Origin: Nelumbo lutea
Lineage: Eukaryota; Streptophyta; Magnoliopsida; Proteales; Nelumbonaceae
Direction: 5' to 3'
NCBI GenBank assembly: GCA_022828595.1
Contig: JAKGHH010000004.1
Span: 51,820,922-51,884,921, forward strand
Length of the DNA: 64,000 nucleotides
Both the position numbers and the translations under genes were made by a program. Positions 46,605-58,223 of the stretch are shown here, in pieces. The notes under the pieces were generated by a model that saw only the letters and a list, made by a program, of their open reading frames with translations, was not told where the DNA came from and ran no database searches. Each line of letters opens with the position of its first letter. Position 1 is the first letter of the stretch.

Positions 46605-46843
46605 CACGGGCCTCTTTATAAAAAAAAATGTGCAAGTCCGAGCTCGAGCTCGTGCCGAAACCCAACCCTTATATAAAGCCCGAAGCTCGAGCTTGAGCCA
46701 GAAGCCCAATCTGTACACCAAAATGTCTTATTTTTAGTATACTTTTATAAACTAATATTATATTAATTTAGTAATAATTTAATAAATTAATAAACTAATT
46801 TATATTATCTAATAGTAAATTGATATTTTTAATAATTTAAGAA

Positions 46844-46878
<35 letters not shown>

Positions 46879-47595
46879 CAAGTACTTTTTTATATATGTA
46901 ATAGTATCATGCCGGACTTACTTGAGAAAGCTCGAGCTTGAGCCCATGGGCTTGAAATTTTGTCCAAGCCTGAAAAATAACGGGGTTAGGTCGGACCGTC
47001 ATGCTACCTAGCCCATGAATAGGTTTAATTGTATATATAAACAATTGTATAAATTAAAAATCATATGAAATAAAAATTTAAACATCTTTTTCATTTTTTT
47101 AAAATGGACCTCTCATAGCTTGGCCCAATTCGCGGTTTGGCTTGGTCCAAGGCTTATCTCATGGACCAGCCTAACCCACGACACGACACGGACCTGTGCG
47201 GGCTTGGATTGTGGGCCATGTCGAACTGACCCCCCAAATTATCCCAAGGGAGGGAGGTACGACCTAGGACACCCCATGGGCTAGCACGACATAGCCCACA
47301 CATTGTGTGGGCCACATGTGGGTTGTGTCTTGTTAGCCCAACACGAACTGATTTACACCACTACTTGAACTCACCCAATATTGGGGACAGGTCAGGGAAA
47401 TTTGAGGATTCTCTATCCTTGATGAGTGGGGTGCCTTGCCCCTAAACTCGCCCGACATTGAGGAGTGGTTGCCTTACCCCAAACTGGCTAACATTGATGA
47501 TAGGGCGGGGATGGGGTAGAGTGTTTTGACTATGGGGCAGGGACAAGGATGGGATGCCCTACCCTGAACCCACCTTGTTGTCATTCCTATATAAT
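46605..47595. repeat. Cluster of GC-rich word repeats
   Basis: Four patches, each with its own vocabulary: 46605-46720 and 46905-47030 with GCTCGAGCTTGAGCC; 47110-47360 with GGCCCA, CACGACAC and TGTGTGGGCC; 47365-47595 with GGGGACAGG, GGGGATGGGG and TGCCTTGCCCC. The first pair brackets an AT-rich middle with a TA run at 46847-46874 and may be the two ends of one element. They resemble the ends of plant non-autonomous TIR elements, but borders are not certain. Confidence 0.5.
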
Positions 47596-48284
47596 TGTTA
47601 ATTATTAGTAAAATTAATAAAAATATTAATTTTTATAATTTTATTTATTTAAAGTTAATAAAAAATTCATTTAAAAAAAAAAAATAATTATTAAGATTAC
47701 TATAAATTATTAATAAAACTAAATTTATTAAAAGATATTTATTCATATTAAATTAATAATAACTATTTTACATAAATCAATCTTAAAGAAAAAATACAAT
47801 TATTAAAATTTTAGATATTACCAATAACTTTGAATAATTTTAATTAATTAATAATACTTTTTTTTATTAATTTAATATTAATTAATAATAAGTAAAAAAC
47901 TATTAAATCTTGGGAAAAGTACTCGCATCAAAATTTAATAGGCCCAAAGTACGGGAAATGCATTCTGATGCCAAATTTACGGGCAGGATGTGATTTACAA
48001 GGAGAAAGGGTTAGTTGTACGGGGGCTGGAATTCAGAATTCTGCATCGTATGTTATTATTGTACTTCTCCCTAAATCTTTCACATTTTTTCGTACATCAA
48101 ACGGGCCCGTGGTAATTGTTAGCAGACGGATTTCGGCCCCCACAGAAAGAAACATCTTAATCAAGTTGCACGCAGAGTTTGAATTATTTGAAAGCGGAAT
48201 CCAAAGTCAAAACCTTTTTGATATTTGTAACGCGGGATTCGGATCCAAGAATTGGGATACTGAGATATTCCTTCCTTTCACCTC

Positions 48285-48290
48285 CACGTG
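48285..48290. promoter_or_regulatory. G-box CACGTG upstream of pyruvate kinase
   Basis: Palindromic CACGTG about 760 bp before the pyruvate kinase start. G-boxes bind bZIP and bHLH factors; activity here is inferred. Confidence 0.45.
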
Positions 48291-48377
48291 AAAGGCATGC
48301 TCACTCTCCTCGCTTGTCGTAACTCCCGCTTTGTTAAATACCCCGCAACTTTTCCCTCCAGCAATTCTCACGTTTTT

Positions 48378-48386
48378 CCACGTGGC
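48378..48386. promoter_or_regulatory. Second G-box, CCACGTGGC
   Basis: An extended palindromic G-box (CCACGTGG) 94 bp after the first and about 660 bp before the start codon. Two such sites in the proximal promoter suggest bZIP/bHLH control of the pyruvate kinase gene. Confidence 0.5.
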
Positions 48387-48389
48387 ATA

Positions 48390-49043
48390 ATACGCTCGCT
48401 CTCTAACCTATTTACCACTTACCGTACCTATATCGATTGGAAGGGGGGAGAGAGAGAGGAGGTAGGTGGTCGTGGACTCGTGGTGTAGCTCTCGTCATGG
48501 TGTGGTGGTGAAGGGAAAGGTGACGTAAGAAGGGTGGGTTGGTTTCTTTAGTTCAGTGGGCTCGTTTCTGCTGCTGATTTGTATCTGGCTTTGACTTCTC
48601 GAGCTTCAAAATAGTGGTATAATATTGCGTCAAACAAATTTAAGAATTTAACACTTTCGTTTCGACGCATTCTTCCATGATCTGAGACTTGGAGAACTCA
48701 ATTCCTTTCTAGAAATCTGCAATATTTGTTTGTACTCGCCGGTCCTGGCAAGTTTCCAACCTTCTCCCACCATTTTTCTTCGTTTCTGTTGATTTTTAGT
48801 TGCTCGATCAAGGGTTTTTTATATTGTCTATCCCGCCATTTTTCTGGGGGTTTTCTTTTTTGAGGTCTCCTCAGTTTCCGGCTTTGATTTTCGGCGAGAG
48901 TTTAACAGCTGTCTTCAATTGTTTGACATTTCCTCTGAGATTCTGTTTAACGTTTTTCTTTTTGTTACGATTTTCAGTTGTTGGAGCAGGAGGGCTTCTC
49001 GGGTTGTCGTTCGAGAATCAAGTGCCTTTTTCTTTGTTGAGTA
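48390..49043 (+). promoter_or_regulatory. Promoter and 5' leader of pyruvate kinase
   Basis: Base composition becomes balanced here compared with the AT desert upstream. A purine run, GGAAGGGGGGAGAGAGAGAGG, is at 48438-48458. A weak TATAT lies at 48429-48433. The start-codon context is GTAATGGCG. The transcription start and any leader intron cannot be fixed from sequence. Confidence 0.45.
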
Positions 49044-52000
49044 ATGGCGAACATCGACATCGAGGGGATCTTGAAAGAACTGCCCAATGATGGCCGAATC
49101 CCCAAGACGAAGATCGTGTGTACGCTGGGTCCGGCTTCTCGATCCGTGCATATGATCGAGAAGCTTCTCAGAGCCGGAATGAATGTTGCCAGGTTCAATT
49201 TCTCGCACGGGACCCATGAATATCATCAGGAGACATTGGACAATCTCAGGACCGCTATGCAAAACACTCAGATTTTGTGTGCTGTCATGCTTGACACTAA
49301 GGTGGGTTTGTAAGTCTTTTAGCTCGGAAATTTGATTTTTTTTAATTGTTTTTAATGAATTTTTATGGTTCTGTGGTTATTTTCCATGAAATGTGGTTGA
49401 TTTGTTACCAGATAGTGTTGGGGTAAACGTATAATTGACTGATGAAAGAGAAAGGCTGCAGTTGAAATGCAGCTAAGAATGTTTGTCTGTTTAATTTGGG
49501 TATTTATGAAAACTTTCTTCAGATTTTTTTTTTTTAACGCAGAACAGTTCTAGAAGAAAAGCTATAACTGAGTTATATAATGTGCTGTCATGCTTGATGC
49601 TGGGGTCGGCATAACATAGGAATTCTGATAAATTCTGTTTGTGTGCTATTAGTGATCTTCATGGAGTTTATTATATACTTCTTTAGTTAGATTAGATTAT
49701 GCCTAAGAAATATTATTGCTTTTATTCTCTTTTCCCTTCTTAATCTATAAAGTTTATTGCCTTGTTTTGTCCTTCCTTACCTTTCTTCTTCAGAGTTGGT
49801 TTTGTTGAACTGTGGAATATTAGGAAAAGAATAGCTAAACTGGAACTAAATCTTAAACCGTTTGTTTTATTGAGACCCATGTTATATGCCTAAGATGCTA
49901 TCCAATCCCATATTCAAGCCCAGATTATATCTTGAAACCAAATACCTAACATTACGTATTGGTTAAGTGGTTATTTGAGAATTCTCAGCTGTTAGTTATC
50001 TTTGGAATTGGAGAACGAGAAATATGGAAATGTGAAACACTGCGGTGTAGTTTTCTAACAAGAAACATGGGAATGTTTTTTTGGACGACCAACTTAAGGA
50101 TAGTTAATTTGAGTTTCTTACCAATAAAAGAAGTAGTTTAAGTTTCTCTGAGTAGCCATTAAGTGATAGTTTTCTTTACTAACAAGAAGGTTCTCGCTAT
50201 GTATAAGTATGTACATGGATTAATTTATTTGAATTAGAGAATAGAATGAATTGAATATGATTTCTATCGTATTTCGTGCCTTGGTTATATGGTTCTCATA
50301 CTACCTCAGAGGGTGACATTTGTCACTGATTGATCTGAATCTAATCTTCCATTTGGGTGATTAAAGTTAAATGTCAAAAATTAGTTTAAGTCTGTTCGAA
50401 CAATTCTCATTTTTTGTTAGAAATTTTCTCTATAACAAGCAATTCTGAGCTAATGTCTTGACCAGTATTTTGGACTTTTTATTTAAAATTATGTTTAATT
50501 TATTTTTTATTTTATAAATTAAGAAAACTATGAATTGAGATTTGAGGCCAAAAAAGGCATTTCCTGGCCAAAAAATTGTGCCAAGGCACCTTTGAGCTTT
50601 GGCATTTTGCAAGTTGCATCACATAGATAGTGAAAAGTTACTCAAAAAAAAAAATCTAATATGACCATAAAGCACAAAGTTATGGCCTCTAAAGGTTTTT
50701 GCACCTCTTCCCTTTTTTTGTGGATGGGCTAGGTCTCCATCATTTCTTATTTTCACCATCTAGAGCATGAAAAGCGCCCGAAAACCAGTGGTCACAATAA
50801 AAAGTAAACCTAAAATTGAAAAAAAAATTAAACCTAAAAATAAAAATATAATGTAATTCTTTTTTGATAATTGAAAGGTAATTTCATTAATCAAATAGAC
50901 TAAGCTGTTACAGGCATCCCATGGAGAGGCACGAGGTGCAGCCTCTCCTAGACATTACAGAGAGACAAAAAAGACGAGAAAAATTACAAGCTTGTCCAAA
51001 ATAGCTCTTCCCTGGATACCCCTTGTTTGGCAAGGAAGTCGGCAAAAGCATTTGCTGACCTGCTCACCCACTGGACTCTAATTGTCATGTGACTTGTTAA
51101 GCATTTAAATTTTTTCATAAGATCCCTATAGCTCCATGTAACTGAATTAGGGTTCAGCAACCAACCCACAATCACCTTAGCGTCCCCTTCAATCAGTAGT
51201 TTCTTTATCCCAAGTTGGTTGGCAATCTGAATTCCTTGTATAGAAGCCAACTCAGACCTTGTTGAGTCACCTACTCCCACTGAGCCTTCAAATAGTGATA
51301 AGATATTGTTCTCCTTAGTTCTCAAAAGTCCTCCAATCCTTGACAATCTTGGATTTTCTTGGCTGCTCCCATCAAAATTCAGTTTAGTAAAGTTTTCAAT
51401 GGGGGTACCCAAACTGCTACAGATCTTTTTTTTTTTCTTCGAGGATATATTAGCTATTACAGCCCAACTTCCGATGCGGATTCCCAAACTTGGTACATTA
51501 TATGGCTGCTCCCATCAATATAATGTAATTTGCAACTTGTTACCCATCGTCTAGTCAAGCGGGTTGATGGTTCAATTCCTTTCGCTATTTGCTATTTTGC
51601 TATTTTGCTAGGAGATTTGGAAGGAAATAAATAGATCTTTGATCGCCAATAAAGGCATAGGGATCAAGTTGTTTCTTGAGTGGAAAGAGATTTAGGGATT
51701 TGGTCTTGATATTTACAGAGTTTGAAGGTGTTTCAAAGGAAGGCTTTGAAATAACTTTTTGTCTTCTTTAGAGTTTAGAAAATGGGAGGTGATCTCTTTG
51801 TAATTTTGTTCTTTTTTGTATATTTGTTTTTGGTGATTTTTCATCACATCTTGGATGTACATTTATATTCTTATTAATAAAATTTTCTTTTTTATTTTTT
51901 TACCAAAATAACTAGTGCTTGCAGTAAAATAATCGAAACATAAAATTAAATAATATAATCATAGTTGTCAAGGCATCGCCTAGGCGACTAGGTGCCTTGC

Positions 52001-52129
52001 CCAAACGCCTTGACTTTTAACAACTAGGTGCCCGCCTAGGCGACAAAAGTGACAAGGTGGGCGCCTTTTATAATATCATTTATATTGTTGTATCTTATTA
52101 GTGTATGTGTTAAAAGATTTTATTATATG

Positions 52130-52163
<34 letters not shown>

Positions 52164-55100
52164 ATTATACCTTGTTTTAATGTTTTGTTATTGAAATTTA
52201 AAAATCAAAGGGTTTTGAGGAGAGAAAAAGAAAGAAAGAAAAAAAAAGAAAGAGGAAAGAAGGACTAGAATTATAAGGATGTTATTTTTTTTTTCTATTT
52301 TCTCTCTCTAATTAAATAAAATAGAAACTCCATCCTTGTTTCTTTTATTTTGCTTTCCATCTTGTATATTTATTCTATAAAGTTAATAACCTTATTTAGC
52401 TGCCTAATTGATATGAAATTGCTCTTTTAAATACTTATTATAGTAGTATTATTTTTGAAAATAATGAAATCAGTATATGTAAAAGGTTTTTATCCTTTAG
52501 ATGTGATGATTTGCCACATTTTTAGAGGAAATTTAATGTTCTTACTAAAGAGAATTGCCATTTTTTCAATTAATAATATACACATTGAATTGTATATAAA
52601 ACTAGGGAACTAGACAAAAGTTTGTTTTTATATTATAAAATTTTTACCGCCTTGGCAACTAGGCGCCCCCAGTGTCGCCCAAAATCGCCTAGTTGCCTTG
52701 AAAACTATGAATATAACCTATTGTCTAAGTAAAGTGGGTTGACAATTTTAGTGGTTTTGAGTGCTTCGATCAACTAGGGGTCAAAAGCATTATCTTGATC
52801 ATTTGACCTTATCGTTCTCTCATTTGCATCACTTGGTTTTGGTATAGAAGGTTAGTTAAACTGATTTTTGATGGATGCAACATATTTACATCCAGATAGT
52901 TATTTTTTGCTTATATTCCTTTTGATGTCAATTTATGTTGAATAAGAAAAGATATGGGGATAAAAATTTTGACTAAGCTTTTTAAATAAAATAAGTGCAT
53001 GCATGTTTTATTTCTATTACCATGCATACAAGATTTTTCTTAATACTACACATTTCTATTACCATTCATAAAATATAAAATATTCAAAATTCAAAATCAA
53101 AGAATTGAGTAACAAATTAATACATTGTTACTCAATTACTTTGGGAGATTGGATGTGTGGAAGAGGAACATTCTCTCTTTGGGAGGTAGAATTACTTTGA
53201 TGAAGTCAACACTAACCAACCTTCCAGTATATCTTTTCTCTGTGTTTAGAATCCCCAAGAAGGTGGTATGTGTTTAGAATCCTTCCTACTCTCTCCTGAC
53301 TTTTTGTGGGAGTTAGGAGAGAGTAGGAAGAATCATTTGGTAAATTGGGGAGTTGTGACTAAAAGCAAGGAGGTGGGTAGTCTGGGCATAGGGAATCTTG
53401 CAAAGAAAAACACAACTCTGTTGGGAAAGTGGTTGTGGAGATGGCCGCTTCAAAGGGAAAAGGCTGTGGGTGGCTAGCATTTACGGTGTTTTAGGAAATG
53501 GCTGGGGTGCTAGTATCTTTGCAAGGGCAACTTTGGGTTCGCCTTGGAGAGCTATTGGTAGCATTCTTCCTCTTTTCTTAAATCATGTCAGGTATGATGT
53601 TTGCTCTGGGAACTTTGTTTTATTTTGGGAGGATGTTGGAATTAGGGGTGTAAACGGATCAGATTCGAATCGGATAAGGCAATATCCGAATTCGAATACA
53701 ATTAGAAAATCCGATACCGAATTCGATTCGATATCTAACGAATATTGAAAATTAATATTCGAATAATCGATTCGATTCGAATTCGATTAATTAATTATTT
53801 TAGATAATTAATAAATATAGAAAATAAATATTTTATTGATATAAAGTATATAAATATATAAGTTATTTATATAACTTAATTGTTGTATATATTATATAAA
53901 ATATTTTATATATTCTATATAAGAATTAAATAATCGGTCAAATTCGGATATTTATCAAATCGAATCAGGTCATATCCGAATTCGAATTCGATTAACTATT
54001 TGGTAAGAATAGGATATCCGAATTCGACCAATTAGATATTCGAATTATCCGAATTCGATTCGATTATGTCGAATATTGAATTCGAAATCAGATTTTCGAA
54101 TACCGTTGACATCCCTAGTTGGAATGGTAATTGCGCTTTGAAAGATATTTTCCCTTCATTGTACTATTTCTTTGTTAAAAAAGAAGCCTATTTCTAGTTT
54201 CCTTGTCCAGCCTTTGGTTCCTTTGTCTCCCAATTGGGACTTAGGTATCAGAAGGGGTTTGAGAGATAGTGAAGTTGGGGAGGTGGCTCAGTTGCTAGAG
54301 GACTTTTCACTTGTGCCTTTTTTTTCATCTCTCTTTGTTCTTCCTAGGTTCCCCCTGTACCTTTCAAGGAGTTTCACTGGAGAATCAATACTATGCATAA
54401 TCTGCAAAAAAGGAGACCTTATGTTTGCTTGTCCCCTAACTGGGGTTTTTTGTGCAAGGCTAATGGAGAGGATTGGTTCCATTTATTGGTCTCTTGTCTT
54501 TCTGGTGCAGAAATCTGGGATTGTTTCTTCTCTTTCTTTGGAAACTGGTGGACGCTGCCGTTAGAGGTGAGTGGTTTGTTTTATCTGAACTTGTTTCAGT
54601 GGCCTAAGAGGAGGGAAAGAGTACTGGTGGGCAGCAGTACTATGAACTATTTGGGAGGAGAGGGATGCAAGGATCTTTTGCCAAAGGGAAAGAAGTGTAG
54701 AAACAGTGGAAGAGTGTATAGTGGTAAAGGTGATACATTGGGTGAAAACCTTGGACTTATTTTCTCATTTTTCCTTTGATGACGTATGGAGGAATTGGGG
54801 CCAGGTGGCTGCTAGTTCAGCCAGAAGGAATATAACTGCTGTTTCTTGGATTCCTCCTGAGAACAAATATTTAAAGCTTAATTTTGATGGAAGTAGCTCT
54901 GTTTTCTGGACCAGTAGTTGTGGTGTGGGTGACTCAATAAGAGCTGAGATATTAGCAGTTGCCCAAAGTTTGCAGATAGCAAGATGGTTAAATTTGAACA
55001 GGATAATTGTGGAAGGGGACTCCAAGATAGTAGGGGGCTGGTTACAAAACCCAGAGACGGTTATTTGGAAATTCAGGGATGAGCTGAAGAAGATTAAGTC

Positions 55101-58100
55101 GCTCACTACTAACCTATCAGATGTTTCAATGGCAGAGGAGGTTGGCTGACTTTCTAGCCAAGCAGGGGGGTAATAGGGATCAACTTTTCTGGGATAGTTG
55201 TAATTTTTCCTCTTTCTTCTTTGCTGTGGGTTGAGGTGAATCTCTCACCTCTTCCCTGGCTGATTGTATTGATGTCTTTCTGATTTTAATAAAATTCACT
55301 TACCTATCAAAAAAAAAAAAAATAATACATTGTTGTACAGCATTTTCAATACAACTAAGGTTGTGTTTGGTATTATTGTTGTTTGTACTGGAAACGTTTG
55401 GGGGTTTATTAATACAATTTTTTTAGAAATTATCTTTTCACATCACATCAGATAACCACTTCTGCTAAAAAAGTATATGCATTGGATTGGTTTTGGCATT
55501 TATAGTAGAAGCATCAAATTTGTCATTTCATGAAGAAGCAACAGTACCAAAATGCTGTATTGATAATTTCTTGTTGTAACCTGGTTTTTCTAATTAATGA
55601 AATCTTTTGTGTTGTTGATAAAAAAAATTCCAAGCATTTGTGGTAGAAAAAATATATTCTCATAAAATTTGTATTGACCAACCTAAAATGTTGCAAGTAG
55701 AAGTGTCAATGGTACCAAACACAAGTATGGAGGTGAGGCTTCAATGGGTACAAAGGGCAGCAAACAGCTTTGCCGATAACTTAGCAAAGCAAGGGATTGG
55801 AAGGGATCAAATGTATTGGGCAAAGCTTACAAAACAATTGTATATTTATACACCATAATGTTTCATTATTAATAAAATTTGATTGTTGCTGATCCAAAAG
55901 AAAAAAAAGGAAAACAACAAAAAACTTAGCATTACAACCACCAAACATTTCCTAATAAACTTTCTTTAACAGACTGCTGGCACTTGCAGGTCCTACTAAA
56001 AGCCCTATTGGTTCCCTGACTTCCAATGAATATCTCTAAACTGTGGTTAACCCCTTATCTTCTTTGTTTCTTCTTTTCTATTTGCATCTGAAGGTAAAAC
56101 ATGGATTCAACTGGACCACACCAGCTGATTGAACTGGTTTATAAGATCCAGACCCTTTCTCGTTTACAAATATGAACCACCCTGTGAGAAACCATTGCTT
56201 TGGCGAAAACCAATTGAACCGGGAATTCTTTACATTTTTTACTTCTATCCTTAAAGTTTACTCGACAATGTCAAAAATCAAGCTGGTTAAACCATTCAAC
56301 TCTGATTCTTGTTATATCTTACCATAAACAAATTGGTATGAATGGTAAGTGTTTTACTTGAAGAGCTACTTAGCACTTCTGCCTTGCATCTCATTTCCTC
56401 TTTGTTCTTTTTGGCAGGGACCTGAAATCCGAACTGGATTCCTAAAGGGTGGAAAACCTATTCAACTCAAGGAGGGTCAGGAAATTACAATAACTACTGA
56501 CTACACCATCAAGGGGGACACAGAGATGATCTCTATGAGCTACAAAAAGCTTGCTGTGGACTTGAAGCCTGCTAACACCATCCTATGTGCAGATGGAACC
56601 ATCACCCTTAATGTCTTGTCTTGTGACCCTGCTGCTGGAACCGTGAGATGCCGCTGTGAGAATACTGCCATGTTAGGCGAGAGAAAGAATGTCAATCTCC
56701 CTGGTGTCGTGGTTGATCTCCCCACACTTACAGAGAAGGATAAGGAAGACATATTGGGATGGGGTGTACCCAACAAGATAGATATGATTGCCTTGTCATT
56801 TGTGCGCAAGGGATCTGATCTTGTCAATGTCCGACAGGTTCTTGGACCCCATGCCAAGCGCATACAGCTTATGTCAAAGGTATGCCAAGTTATCTGAGTG
56901 CAAAATCATCGTGCTTGATTGAGTTGGAATAATAAAATATTGAGGTATCCTTTACATAATGGACGAAAATACAGGCTTAGGGGCTTAGCCAAGATCCATT
57001 TTGTCCTACATAGGAAGTGTAAATGAAAAAGTCAATTTTGGTAAGAGCTGCCCTTCCAATGTCACATCCTTCTGGATGGATGTAAATGAAAACGTCAATT
57101 TTGGTAGGAGCTGCCCTTCCAATATCACATTCTTCTGGATGGATGAGAAAATTACTTCCTGTAAAGAGAAAGCGCCAGTGTCTAATGGTTAGGATATTTT
57201 CATCTAATCCTATAATTCTCAAATATAAGAGTTGTGGGACATATCGAATATTGGGTTTTACACCATCCGAAGGTTTTGCTGTTGGTGCTGAAGGCTTCCC
57301 TTGATTTCCTCTTATTAACATTATTACATTGTTCCTAATGATATTTATAAAAGAAGTATGTTTTGTCTTGTTTATCGTCTAGTAACTGGTTATCTTTTAA
57401 ACTTTTGAAGGTTGAGAACCAGGAGGGAGTGGTCAACTTTGACGAGATCCTGCGTGAGACTGATTCATTCATGGTTGCTCGTGGTGATCTTGGAATGGAA
57501 ATCCCAGTCGAGAAGATCTTTCTTGCTCAGAAGATGATGATCTACAAGTGCAACCTTGTGGGCAAGCCGGTGGTTACTGCCACCCAAATGCTTGAATCCA
57601 TGATCAAGTCCCCCCGTCCCACTCGAGCGGAGGCCACTGATGTTGCCAATGCTGTCCTTGATGGCACTGACTGCGTCATGCTCAGCGGTGAGAGTGCAGC
57701 TGGAGCCTACCCGGAGCTTGCTGTGAAGATAATGGCCCGTATATGTGTTGAGGCAGAGTCCTCCCTCGATTATGGTGCCATTTTCAAGGAAATGATTAGG
57801 TTAACACCTCTACCAATGAGCCCTCTGGAGAGTCTTGCTTCCTCAGCAGTCCGAACAGCCAACAAAGCCAAAGCAACCCTTATTGTTGTGATGACTCGTG
57901 GTGGGACGACAGCTAAGTTGGTAGCCAAGTACAGACCTGCAGTGCCCATCCTTTCTGTTGTGGTCCCTGTTCTGACAACAGATTCATTTGACTGGATATG
58001 CAGCGATGAGACTCCAGCAAGGCATAGCTTGGTATACAGGGGTTTGATCCCACTACTAGCTGAAGGATCTGCAAAGGCAACTGATGCAGAGTCCACAGAG

Positions 58101-58223
58101 GTGATCCTAGAAGCTGCACTCAAGTTATCAACACAGAGGGGGCTATGCAAGCCAGGTGATGCAGTGGTAGCACTACATCGTATAGGAGCTGCCTCGGTCA
58201 TAAAGATATGCATTGTGAAATAA
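49044..58223 (+). CDS. PK: Cytosolic pyruvate kinase
   Basis: Transfers phosphate from phosphoenolpyruvate to ADP, the last step of glycolysis. Exons 49044-49301, 56418-56879 and 57411-58223 join in phase at GT-AG borders to 510 codons, the usual length of plant cytosolic isozymes; no transit peptide precedes MANIDIEGI. Residues 22-34 (TKIVCTLGPASRS) open the barrel. R50, N52, S54, D84 and T85 match the phosphate- and potassium-binding positions. The B domain covers about 87-190. K240 and E242 (SKVEN) are the catalytic pair. D266 in ARGDLGMEIP is a metal ligand. T298 lies in TATQMLES. The C-terminal domain ends KICIVK. All key residues are intact and no stop is seen, so the gene looks functional. 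The junction of exons 2 and 3 falls right after catalytic K240. Intron 1 is 7116 bp and full of transposons; intron 2 is 531 bp. Confidence 0.97.
50859..51516 (-). mobile_element. 5'-truncated LINE in pyruvate kinase intron 1
   Basis: A 658-bp insert on the minus strand flanked by a perfect 14-bp duplication AATATAATGTAATT (50845-50858, 51517-51530). It encodes the terminal RNase H ([52 protein letters not shown]) in a nearly intact frame at 50984-51487, then a 3' UTR ending in an A-run (T-run at 50860-50865 on the plus strand). Confidence 0.93.
51960..52709. mobile_element. TIR DNA element with GCCTAGGCG words, in pyruvate kinase intron 1
   Basis: A 750-bp element. The left end CATAGTTGTCAAGGCATCG and the inverse of the right end CATAGTTTTCAAGGCAACT form the inverted repeat. 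The flanks AATATAAT and AATATAAC are a near-perfect 8-bp duplication, the hAT length. Words GCCTAGGCGAC and GGCGCCT crowd the first 110 and last 65 bases; the middle is AT-rich with a TA microsatellite (52133-52160). No coding capacity. Confidence 0.8.
53130..55322 (+). mobile_element. 5'-truncated LINE in pyruvate kinase intron 1
   Basis: Flanked by TAATACATTGTT (53118-53129, 55323-55334) with an A-run at the 3' end (55309-55322). It starts in the late RT region (SLGGRITLMKSTLTNLPVY), runs through the RVT zinc-binding region (NFVLFWEDV, FHLLVSC) to the RNase H tail ([29 protein letters not shown]). It is broken by stops and by a hAT-type MITE (53643-54117). Confidence 0.9.
53643..54117. mobile_element. 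hAT-type MITE built of TTCGA/GAATTCGA words
   Basis: A 475-bp element with terminal inverted repeats TAGGGGTGTAAACGG and (inverse of right end) TAGGGATGTCAACGG, flanked by a perfect 8-bp duplication GTTGGAAT (53635-53642, 54118-54125). The ends and the 8-bp target are typical of hAT elements. About sixteen TTCGA words, mostly as GAATTCGA or ATTCGAAT, fill both arms around an AT core. It interrupts the LINE copy at 53130-55322, so it is younger than that insertion. Confidence 0.92.
55640..55905 (+). mobile_element. LINE 3' fragment in pyruvate kinase intron 1
   Basis: Encodes only the last RNase H residues (VRLQWVQRAANSFADNLAKQG), then a 3' UTR ending in a mixed A-run at about 55895-55910. 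Immediately upstream (55565-55629) another LINE-like 3' end, AATGAAATCTTTTGTGTTGTTGATAAAAAAA, suggests two very short insertions next to each other. Confidence 0.75.
57019..57144. repeat. 63-bp tandem duplication in pyruvate kinase intron 2
   Basis: Two adjacent 63-bp units (57019-57081, 57082-57144), each starting GTAAATGAAAA and ending TCTGGATGGAT, differing at only four positions. Confidence 0.95.
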
